Below, in pieces: positions 1 through 9,589 of a DNA stretch of 64,000 nt. How positions within the stretch are numbered: position 1 is the first letter of the stretch; every line of letters begins with the position of its first letter. Made by a program: the position numbers and the translations under genes. The stretch lies in contig CP141150.1 in assembly GCA_035235625.1 (NCBI GenBank), positions 7,874,001-7,938,000 on the forward strand, given 5' to 3'. Below the pieces are notes generated by a model. It saw only the letters and a program-made list of their open reading frames with translations. It ran no database searches and was not told the origin of the DNA. This stretch comes from Saururus chinensis (taxonomy: Eukaryota; Streptophyta; Magnoliopsida; Piperales; Saururaceae).

Positions 1-540
1 TTATTTTTTAATCTGAAGTCCTAGATCGCCAAAGTGAGGCCTTTTCGTCTCCTGCAAATCAAAATTATGTTGTCCAGAGCCTCTTCTCTGTTTTGTTTTT
101 TCCAGGAAAAATTGTATCTTTTCCACTTTAGAATTTTTTGTTGCCTGTCTACTGATGAAACTGCATATGCTTTGTGTTTATTTTTATTTTTTAATCTGAA
201 GTCCTAGATAGCCAAAGTGAGGCCTTTTCGTCTCCTGCAAATCAAAATTATGTTGTCCAGAGCCTCTTCTCCGTTTTGCTTTTTCCAGGAAAAATTGTAT
301 CTTTTCCACTTTGGAATTTTTTGTTGCCTGTCTACTGATGAAACTGCATATGCTTTGTGTTTATTTTTATTTTTTAATCTGAAGTCCTAGATCGCCAAAG
401 TGAGGCCTTTTCGTCTCCTGCAAATCAAAATTATGTTGTCCAGAGCCTCTTCTCCGTTTTGCTTTTTCCAGGAAAAATTGTATCTTTTCCACTTTGAAAT
501 TTTTTGTTGCCTATCTACTGATGATTGTGAACACCGAATG
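1..540. repeat. Left terminal array of the giant MULE: tandem 183-bp units
   Basis: Three head-to-tail copies of a unit containing 'atctgaagtcctaga', at about 11, 194 and 377, give a period of 183 bp. The third copy diverges after about 525. The same units occur on the opposite strand at 18,410-19,000 with the same period, so this is one arm of a long terminal inverted repeat. The window starts inside the array, so the true element end and any target duplication lie to the left. Short ORFs across the units are shadows. Confidence 0.85.
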
Positions 541-689
541 GTTTCATTTCTCATGTTCACGAAACCTGCCATGCATAAAAGGATTTCAGAGTGTCCCCTT
601 TGTCTTCTCTTTATATCAACTAAATGCTTGCCGATGATTTTGATGCCTTTAAATGTTCGATTATTTTGATGCCTTCAATTCATATAAGC

Positions 690-1250
690 CTTTCAGCAAT
701 ATTGCTGTAGGGTTGGAGCAATATTGCTCCAACCTTGAGCAATATTGCATCAGCATTGGAGCAATATTGCTCCAACTTGGAGCAATATTGCATCAACCTT
801 GGAGCAATATTCTTCCAACTTGGAGCAATATTGCATCAACCTTGTAGCAATATTGCTCCAACCTTGGAGCAATATTGTTCCAGCTTGGAGCAATATTACA
901 TCAACATTGGAGCAATATTGCTCCAACCTGAAATGTTCAATGATTTTGATGCCTTTAATTTATACAAGTCTTGGAGCAAAAATTACATCAACATTGGAGC
1001 AATATTGCTCCAACCTTGGAGCAATATTGCATCAACATTAGAGCAATATTGCTCCACTGTTGGAGCAATATTGTTCCAACCTTGAAGCAATATTGCATCA
1101 ACATTGGGGCAATATTGCTCCAACCTTGGAGCAATATTGCTACACTGTTGGCACAATATTACTCCAACTTTGCAGCAATATTGCTCTAACATTGCAACAA
1201 TATTGCTCTAGATTGCAGTAGTATTGCTACACTCTTGGAGCATTATTGCT
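690..1250. repeat. Left subterminal palindrome array (GGAGCAATATTGCTCC)
   Basis: About twenty copies of the perfect palindrome TTGGAGCAATATTGCTCCAA or close variants, spaced roughly 22-30 bp apart with linkers such as 'catcaacc'. Punctuating copies of 'gatgcctttaatttatacaag' give a higher-order period. The stretch 640-1,050 is almost the reverse complement of 18,340-17,700, so the array belongs to the inverted arms. ORFs translating as repeated LEQYC/SNIA words are a product of the repeat. A natural role would be clustered transposase-binding sites; that is inference. Confidence 0.85.
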
Positions 1251-1362
1251 ACAATATAGCCCTATAGCATTTTGTTACACACTAATAAAATGTCTTAGTT
1301 TCAAAATTTTGAATATATTCCCTTCTTTTCTTCATAATATTTTTATGGACTTGTGTAGGGCA

Positions 1363-3603
1363 ATGGCAAGTGAGGGGTCAAGTGTTCGATGTGATGGGCA
1401 TAATGAAGGTGATGAACAAAATGACATTCAAATAGGGAGCCAAGTAAACTCTGCTTATCGAAAATTAGATTTTCATGAAGTAGAAGAAAGAGTACCAAAT
1501 ATTGGAATGGAGTTTGTAACAGAGGAGATGGCTTACAAATTCTACAATGATTATAGTGCAATAATTGGATTTAGCATTCGAAGAGGATGGAAATGGAAAA
1601 AAGATGGCATTATTAGAATGCAAAGATTTTGTTGATCAAAAGAAGGCAAAAGAGTTGAAGATAAAAGAAATAGAGTGGTTAAGAATCCTCGTCCAGAAAC
1701 AAGAACGGGCTGTTTAGCTCTGATGGTTATTAACCTTGTAGGTGACATGTACAAAATTGTACAATTTGAGCCAAGTCATAATCACATGGTTGTGACCCCA
1801 ACAAAGGTTCCATTTTTGAATTCACATAGACGCATGAGTATGTCTCAATCTGTGTTGGCTGATTCAGCGGCAAGTGTAGGCATTCCACCTAAAGATTCTA
1901 TAGCTTTGCAAGCAAGCCAAGCTGGTGGTCAACAAAATGTAGGGTTTCTTGCAGTGGATCTGAAAAATTATTTACGTACTAAGCGTCAAAAGGTGATGGA
2001 AAAAGGAGAAGCAGCGGCTTTGTTAGAATACTTCAAAAGAAAACAAAAGGATAATCCATCTTTCTTCTACTCAATGCAGTTGGATGAAGATAGTCTGATA
2101 ACTAATATCTTTTGGGCAGATGCGAGGATGATAGTAGACTATGAGAATTTTGGGGATGTGATCAGCTTTGATACCACTTATAGAACTACTAACATAAATT
2201 GGCCGTGTGCATTGTTCACTGGTGTAAATCATCATCGCCAAGATACCATATTTGGGGCTGCCTTGTTATATGATGAGACTGCTGATTCTTTTATTTGGTT
2301 ACTTGAGACTTATCTTGTTGCAATGTCTGGTAAGAAACCGGTTACTATCATTATAGACCAATGTGCAGCAATGGCTAAAGCTATTCGAGTTGTTATGCCG
2401 GAAACCCATCATCGTTTATGTATATGGCATATATATCAGAATGCAGCTAAACATCTCAGCCATGTTTTTGAAAAGTTTCAGTCATTTGCAAGAGATCTAA
2501 AACAATGCATATTTGAGTTTGAAACAGAGGAGGAGTTCTTAGAGGGATGGAATAGGATGATTGAAAAATATATAGTTCAAGATCATCCGTGGTTGCTTCA
2601 GTTGTTTCGTGAGAAGGAAAAATGGGCTATGGCTTATGGTCAACATCATTTTTGTGCGGGAATGAAGTCCACACAGCGCAGTGAATCTATGAACAATATT
2701 TTGAGGAGGTATGTAAATTCTAAAATAAATCCTATGGAGTTTCTTCATCATTTTGATAGATTAGTAGATGATCGACGTTTTCAAGAGTTACAAGCTGATT
2801 TTAAAATGTTGGATAGAACTCCTAGGTTACTCATGTTCTCTAAAATGTTAGCACAAGCAGCAAAAATTTATACCCCAACTGCTTTTGAAATATTTTTAAG
2901 TGAGTATCAAGATCACTTAGATTGTGAAATTCATGAATATATAGAGAAAGGAACAACAATGGAGTTCAAAGTTGTAGGAAAGCATGGTCAACACAATGTC
3001 ACATTTGATTTACAAGATCACACAGTTGTTTGCAGTTGTAAGAAGTTTGAATTTGCAGGAATACTATGCAGTCATTCATTGAAAGTGTTTGATAATCGAT
3101 GTGTGAAGATGCTCCCTCCTCAATACATAATCAGACAGTGGTCAAGAGATGCAAAAGTTCAGGTCATAATGAATTCAACTTCAACAACTACTGACATTGA
3201 CCCACATAAGGCTATGGGAACACGCTTCATGGAGTTGTCACGTATATTGATTGCCATAGCAGCACGGGGTGCTGAATCTAAAGCGGCATATAAGGCAACA
3301 ATGATTCAAGCTAAAATTATGTCCCAAGTAATAGATGAGGAATTGAAGCAAACTCATCAAAATGAGCTTCAAGATAGGGCTGCAAATATGCATGAGACCC
3401 AAGCAGAAAAGGATATCAATGACCAAAATATTGAGGTACATGCATCAGGGATAAAAATACGGGAGAAACGTGCTCGTGGTGGTAAAGCAGCTGCGAGGAA
3501 GAGGGGTTGCCTTGAGAGACATCACAAGAAAAAAAAGCAATCAAGTCCAAGCACTCAGCAGTCTCCCGCCTCATGTACTCAATTGCCTCAATTGCAGCTT
3601 TGA
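1363..3603 (+). pseudogene. FAR1/FHY3-type Mutator-like transposase, one in-frame TGA
   Basis: One frame runs for 746 codons with a single internal stop, TGA at 1,633-1,635 (codon 91). The ATG at 1,363 follows a good splice acceptor (ttgtgtag); an earlier in-frame methionine extends into AT-rich non-coding sequence. Order: an N-terminal FAR1 DNA-binding zinc finger (Cys117, His139, His141; the stop sits where its first Cys is expected), a MULE transposase core with candidate DDE residues Asp270 (FDTTY), Asp332 (IIDQCAAM) and Glu441 (RSESMN) plus a WHIYQN motif, a SWIM finger CSC..CSH (557, 559, 569, 571), then a basic tail. This enzyme would cut and join the terminal repeats in the nucleus. 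Apart from codon 91 the protein appears full length, so the loss is recent, or the TGA is a sequence error or is read through. Domesticated FAR1/FHY3 factors share this fold, but the flanking inverted arms favour a transposon gene. Confidence 0.92.
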
Positions 3604-4412
3604 CCTCATATCCCAATGTTTCAGCCACCTCAAGTAATTATATTTATTTACTGTGTTATAGATACTATCACATGTCTTTTTGTATTCTATATAATTCTAA
3701 ATTATTGGCATGTATTATAGGATTCATTTTGTTGTGAAGATACTCCTAGAGGTATCGAAAGTTTTTCCAACTTACTTGAGGTAAGTTCAATCATTTGCTT
3801 TAACTAAAGCATTTTATTTGATAGTTTTTGCAAAATATGATTTAGTAAATTTATTTACATTGTGCATCAGCAAGTCAGTATGTCTCCCATAGAATCAAGC
3901 CACTTGCAGATTCCTGAACCTCAATTGAGGTTTAGCTGAAGCCAATTTAGGTAAAAATAGATATTAATCACTCGTTATTAATTGAACATGAAGTATAAAA
4001 TCAGTTTTTATAAGCTTTTACTGATTACAATTTTAAGTGGTTTTTTATGCAGGAGGTTGAAAATATTTTTTGCCATTTTGCAAAGTGATGCTATATGCAA
4101 TCACATAAGGTTGATAACATTTTGTACCATTTTGTTAAGTCATGTTATATGTAATCTTGGAAGGTTGAAGACAATTTGTACGATTTGGAAAATAGATGAG
4201 GTAATTTTTCCTGCATGATGCTACTATGTAACAATTTGTATTGAATCTAGTCTTTGGAATCGAGTTTGTAAAAAAAAGAAATCCAGGTTATTTTGTAGAT
4301 ATTCTCAAACATGGTGATGAATCCAACTTCGATGAGTGTCACACTAATCATATTATGTAGCTCTCCTTTTGTCATTTGGTTGTTCTGTCTAAATGCTTTC
4401 TATTTCTTGTAG
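3604..4412. other. AT-rich stretch after the transposase
   Basis: AT-rich DNA with several intron-like segments. A short open piece near 3,870-3,940 could be an extra transposase 3' exon or UTR, but nothing is recognisable. The last part (about 4,250-4,412) leads into the acceptor of the SAP18-like exon and probably belongs to that captured fragment as intron. Confidence 0.4.
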
Positions 4413-4724
4413 ATTGGTAGGCACCATTCCAATGAAGATTTTGCAATGAGAGATAAGGAACCCAAGGATGAAGTACAAATTTAAACATGGAAGGATGCTA
4501 CAATTCATGAATTGATAGATATGGTATATTAAATTTTATATTACCCCTCTTGAAGTCTTTTTTAATACCTTTTTTCCTGGATGTGAACTGTACACATTTA
4601 TAAACTTTTTCAGGTCAAAGAGGTTGATCCTCAAGCAAGAAGAAGAGATGCTAAATTGTCGTTTGCTTTTGTATATCCTAATAAGAATGACCGCTTTGTG
4701 GTCAGACCTGTAAGAACAATGACT
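4413..4724 (+). pseudogene. SAP18: Captured SAP18-like gene fragment, two exons with intron
   Basis: Two exons, 4,413-4,523 and 4,614-4,724, with acceptors cttgtag and ttttcag and GT donors. Translated, they match the conserved core of SAP18, the Sin3/histone-deacetylase-associated protein that is also part of the ASAP splicing complex: HHSNEDFAMRDKEPKDEVQI, then a stop where Tyr is expected, then TWKDATIHEL; the second exon gives ARRRDAKLSFAFVYPNKN and a RFVVR motif. Only the middle of the roughly 150-residue family is present. The intron shows capture at DNA level, not through mRNA. It lies just downstream of the transposase in the same orientation. Non-functional as it stands. Confidence 0.85.
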
Positions 4725-5659
4725 GTAAGTAGGGTTGATTGTTCATAATATAGTTCCTATCAATGTTTGGCAATCATAAACTTTATGATGGAACTTTGAT
4801 TATTGGAATTGTACCATAATATTTTAAGCTTTATAGGTAGACATGTAACTGATTTGGCAACTATGTTATAGGCAACAATATTGCAATGATGATATAGTTT
4901 TTTAAACTATTGCTTACTTGCATATGACAGATAAACAGGTACTTTGAAGGAGTTCTTATTCCATCAGCTGTGCAATATTCTTGAGATTTTTGAAACCTTG
5001 TTAGGTATTTTTTGTGTGATCCACCATTTATGTTTATACTGATATTCACTTGTTGAACTTAGGAACATTGTGATTTGCTCTATGTTTTAGTTAGGAACAA
5101 GGGTATGTATGTTTTAGTTAATGTTTTGGAAAAGTGAAAGTGCTTGTTTTTTTTTAAGTTTTTCGTTGTATAGATTTAGTTGGGACAAATGATCTAAATA
5201 TGCTTATTTTCGTGTTATATTAATTTCCTCTTTTTAATTGGGCTGTGGGATTAGAAGTGAGATATTTCGAGGTGTGGACCACAAAGTTTTTTCTGTTATA
5301 TTTTGCAACCAAGTTAGTATATGATTTGAGGTGATTTTTATGTTGCATAATTAAGGCCATATTAACTTTGCAACATCAATCTTAAAGTTATGATTTTCTC
5401 TCTCCGGATTTCTAGGACATATAGCATTTGGTTATCCATGGACTATTTATTTAGGGGGAATATAGTACTTTGCTGTAAAATGTTCTCCTTTCCCTTTTTC
5501 CTGTTAGCATTTGCAGGCTCTGTTCACACTTGCTATAAAATATTCTTCAATTCTTGGGTTTTATTCTTCCTTCATATTGGTTATAGTTTTAAAGAATCAG
5601 TAGACAAAATGTGTATAACATTGTATCCTTTTTGTAACTCTATTATATCTATGAATCAG

Positions 5660-6642
5660 AGGCTTCAAAAACCAACAACAAGAGAAAACTATCTACAAGT
5701 GTATCAAGTTTGACTCTGCCATCTTACAGCGAGAATAGTGGTAGTTCTAATGCTCCAACACCACAAACTGAGTGCAAAATCTCGTCATCCCCATATTTGA
5801 AGAACTTCCCTTTCAATGAGCTCAGAAATGCGACTAGAAACTTCCATACAGAATCTCTCCTTGGAGAAGGAGGATTTGGTTATGTTTTCAAGGGATGGGT
5901 CGATGAGCAAACAATAACTGCTTTAAAGCCTGGATCTGGAACAGTTGTTGCTGTGAAGAATCTTAAAGCAGATGGTTTTCAAGGCCACAAAGAGTGGTTG
6001 GTAAGCCTTTCTTCTCTTATAGAATTTGTTTAATTAAGTTTCTCAGTTTTATTGGTGTTATTAATTTGGTTTCACAACTGATGTGGACAGACAAGTGCAA
6101 GACTCACCAACTTCACTATCCAAATCTAGTTAAGCTCATTGGTTATTTCTCTGAGGGTGACTACCGATTACTGGTCTATGAGTACTTGCCAACAGGTAGT
6201 CTAGAGAACCACCTATTTAAACGTAAATTATCCTACTTTGTTTTATGTTACTTGGAAATGAAATCATGCTCCTTGTGCATCTTCGGGAGAAACATTTGTC
6301 ATAAGTAAAAAAAATCCCACACTTTCAACATTTAAAGACGTAGATTTCATATAATTCATGTATGATGAAGTGCCTTTGTTTGTGGTGTACGGACATGAAT
6401 GTGTACTTGTTGTGACTCCTGTTAATACGTAAAGATATCTATTTAGTAGTTGTTGATTTCTTTTTAGTTATATTGCATCTCATAGAAAATGGACCTCTTT
6501 TTCAGGAGGAGCTCAGACACTTTCTTGGGATATAAGAATCAAAGTTGCAATTGGTGTTGCACGAGAACTCACATTATTGCACGATTCAGAATGTCAAGTG
6601 ATATATCGCGATGTTAAAGCTTCAAACATCCTCCTTGATGCA
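5660..6642 (+). pseudogene. Captured RLCK-VII (PBL/APK1-like) kinase fragment
   Basis: Three exon-like blocks: 5,660-6,000, about 6,091-6,222 and 6,506-6,642. The first has the P-loop GEGGFGYVFKGW and the VAVK lysine; the second encodes [22 protein letters not shown]; the third ends with the catalytic loop [12 protein letters not shown] at a GT donor. These are hallmarks of subfamily VII receptor-like cytoplasmic kinases, which act in immune and growth signalling at the plasma membrane. Missing are the N-terminal acylation exon and everything after subdomain VI (DFG, activation segment). The start of the second exon is degenerate, and reading straight on from exon 1 gives a stop. Intron positions fit the family, so this is a genomic capture and not a working kinase. 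Confidence 0.85.
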
Positions 6643-6959
6643 GTATGTCTAAAGCTGCACATATTACATGATCCCAAATAAAATGTGTTGACTTCATTCT
6701 TATTGTTTGGATGGGTGGGGCTTGCCTAAGATGAGACTGCTAGTGTTTCTTATTTGTGCACAATATTGCATACTTTGAGAATTTCTTTACGGCCAACAAG
6801 CTTGGAGATGGTGGATGTGGACATGTTTATATGGTTTTTCCCCACTTCATTGTAGGGATTTTAAGAACCGTAACTTCACATAAACATAAGAAAAGGAATT
6901 GGAGGATCATAAAAATAGATATTTTATAAAATAGCTCACTGATCATTAATCATAAGCAT

Positions 6960-7206
6960 CTAGGTATTAAAGGAGCTTAATGGCAATCTTGCACGGAAAA
7001 ATTAGTAAAGGGTCAAGAAATAGCTGTGAAAAGGCTCTCTCAAAGTTAAGGACAGGGATTTGAAGGGTTCAAGAATGAGGTGGAACTAATTGCAAAGCTC
7101 TAGCACTAAAACCTTGTTAGGCTTTTGGGATGGTGCATCCGCTAAGAATAAAAATTACTGATGTATGAGTTCATGCCCAACGAAAGTGTAGAGAAATTTT
7201 TGTTTG
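6960..7206 (+). pseudogene. Receptor-like kinase fragment, degraded
   Basis: With stops and small shifts the sequence reads GQEIAVKRLSQS, FEGFKNEVELIAKL, NLVRLLGWCI and LLMYEFMPNESVEKFLFG: subdomains II-V of a CRK or S-domain type receptor kinase. It is a different lineage from the RLCK-VII fragment just upstream, so the two kinase pieces were probably acquired separately. At least four stops interrupt about 65 codons. Confidence 0.7.
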
Positions 7207-7464
7207 GTTCGTTCTTATCTTTGATCATTTTATTACTTGATATGTTTGTTAGAGGGAATGAATATGAAGTAAATACTAAAAGAGTAGTTGGCACCTAGTA
7301 AGTTTCATATGCATTAATATATTAAGCGTGATCATCAAAGCATTAACGAACTCAGGTTTTGAAATGTAATTTAAAATTTCCATTAGTAAATTATCACTTG
7401 GAAACACTTAATATGAAACAAATTTATAGTGAATAACATCAATGTTCATCCAATATTATTCTAA

Positions 7465-8380
7465 ACTTGCCGCAATATCGCTCCAACATTAGTGCAATAT
7501 CGCTCCAATGTTGGAGCAATATTGCTACAACAATAGCAATGTTGGAGCATTGGAGCGATATTGCTCCAACAGTAGCAATGTTGGAGCGATATTGCTCCAA
7601 CATTAGAGTGATATTGCTCTAATGTACAATGTTGGAGCGATATTGCTCCAACAGTAGCAATGTTGGAGCGATATTGTTCCAACATTAGAGTGATATTGCT
7701 CTAATGTACAATGTTAGAGCAATATCGCTCCAACATTGCTACTGTTGGAGCAATATCGCTCCAACATTAGAGCGATATTGCTCTAATGTACAATGTTGGA
7801 GCGATATTGCTCCAACAGTAGCATTGTTGGAGCGATATTGCTCCAACATTGGAGCGATATTGCTCTAATGTTGGAGCGATATTGCTCCAACAGTAGCAAT
7901 GTTGGAGCGATATTGCTCCAACATTGGTGCGATATTACTCCAACATTGGAGCGATATTGCTCTAATGTTCAATGTTGGAGCAATATTGCTCCAACATTGG
8001 AGCGATATTGCACCAATGTTGGAGCGATATTGCTCCAACATTGAAGCGATATTGTAGCAATTTTGGAGCGATATTGTAGCAATTTTGGAGCGATATTGCT
8101 CCAACATTTGAGCGATATTGCTCCAATGTTGGAGCGAGTTTGCTCTAACATTGGATCGATATTGCTCTAATGTTGGAGCGATAATACGTTATAACAGTAG
8201 CAATGTTGGAGCGATAATACGTTATAACAGTAGCAATGTTGGAGCAATATTGCTCCAATGTTGGAACGATATTGCCCTAACAGTAGCAATGTTGGAGCAA
8301 TGGTATGACAAAACTGGCATGTTGTTGCTGCAATGTTGGAGCAATATTGCTCCAACATTGGAGCGATATTGCTCCAACAA
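7465..8380. repeat. Internal palindrome array, variant GGAGCGATATTGCTCC
   Basis: About thirty copies of a 16-bp near-palindrome related to the terminal motif but mostly carrying one asymmetric change (GCGATATTGC on one strand, GCAATATCGC on the other). Spacers are typically 'aacatt' or 'aacagtagcaatgtt'. The array divides the element into a left block (transposase, SAP18, kinases) and a right block (UFL1, ZNHIT2, Ulp1 gene). All ORFs here are repeat shadows. Confidence 0.85.
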
Positions 8381-8861
8381 ACGTGACATGAAGTTGACGT
8401 CGCACGATTCAACCACCCCAATGAAGGATATTGAACGTGAAATAAGCTACCTATTGGATAACGGTGTGTGACACAAGAAATCTGGCTTACCCAATTACTT
8501 TCCAACCTTTTTAATGGATAACCGGGGCGTGTCTCTCTATGCAATAAGGGTTCATTATTCAACATATTGCTCCAATTTTTTAAACACCCCTAAACCTAAA
8601 CATCTAACTAGGCAACAAAAAAAGTGAGCAACGTAGAGGCTACCAGCGAAAAAATGCTAGGCAAAAAGAAGGTATGAGATATAGTATATTTACACATGCT
8701 ACATATGGATAACAGATGATATGGAACACCTTTTTCATAACCATTCTATTTAGAAAAATGTTGTATATTAGTATCATCTTAGTTATTTACCCCTCAAATA
8801 AATTTGATTGTACTATTTAACATTTTAAATATACAACTGCAGACCGAATACCATCTGCAGA
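8381..8861. other. Spacer between internal array and captured genes
   Basis: AT-rich DNA with no recognisable gene. It begins with a short moderately GC-rich piece (8,381-8,550) after the last palindrome, with one isolated half-motif near 8,568. I see nothing else I can support. Confidence 0.4.
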
Positions 8862-9376
8862 TCACAAAGTCCACAGATCAGAGCATTCCCCCCTAGTGAA
8901 CGCAAGTTGATAGCATCCCCTACCAATCTCTAGCTGCACAGCTTCCCCTAGAACGTTTGATACACTACATACTAGTGTGGCTGCACCCAAGGCATCTGAT
9001 TGTGAATCTCCATTGTAAAGACGGAGAGTAAAGCGATAGCAGAAAAGGACATCCACCGAGTGAACAGCCAAGAGTGGTGATGGATTTCCATAGACCAACT
9101 TGCTAAGGGGGGTTAGTGGAGCTTCAGGGCCTGGTGGCACTTCATTTAATTCTACTTCTGAATCATCATTAAGTGAAAGAGTTGATGTTTCTTGGTCATT
9201 TTGGACTGCTCCGACAAGTTGAGCTATTTCCCGACTAAGAGAAATTGTCCTTGCAGACAGTGTCATCCACCATGGGATCCATGGCTTTATCATCTTGCTG
9301 AGTTCTCCTGTTGTAATTGCTATTTGGAACCTTATCATTTCCTCTGGAGACAGGTCTTCTAATCTGACTTGTTTTC
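8862..9376 (-). pseudogene. Captured ZNHIT2-like (HIT zinc-finger protein 2) exon
   Basis: The minus strand opens at a clean acceptor (ttttcag, boundary at 9,376) and runs to a stop at 8,862. The translation has the conserved middle and C-terminal part of plant HIT-type zinc finger domain 2 proteins: GELSKMIKPWIPWW, SLSREIAQLVG, VPPGPEAPLTPLSKL, a PSPLLAVHSVDVLFCY block and RFTLRLYNGD, then SDALGAATLVCSVSNVLGEA. The N-terminal zinc finger exon is absent and the end is unlike the family. ZNHIT2 works with the R2TP chaperone in assembly of spliceosomal and other complexes. It directly follows the UFL1 fragment on the same strand, so it was probably captured with or next to it. Family call confident, function not. 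Confidence 0.8.
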
Positions 9377-9589
9377 CTGAAAATAAATCATTGATTTGAG
9401 TGATGGTAACAGAAAGAAAAATGACGCAGAAGAATGATTGAACATATTATCCTTACCATATTCAAAATAAATATGTGCTCTAAGAAAAGAGAACTTTTAA
9501 CGGATAATTTTAGCATAATAATTCAAAAGGTTATTGTCATGATTATCATTGTACAGAATCAGTCGATTAAGTGGGTGAAGTAAATTTTA

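Noticed and set aside
1-540. CRISPR-like or plant satellite reading of the regular repeats
   Set aside because: Units are 183 bp without unique spacers and occur inverted at the other end of a transposase-bearing element, so they are terminal repeats.
653-1192. Overlapping ORFs translating as repeats of LEQYC/SNIA on both strands, also at 7,461-8,565 and 17,928-18,328
   Set aside because: They follow from the palindromic DNA repeat, which opens several frames on both strands; no start context, splice sites or other protein signal.
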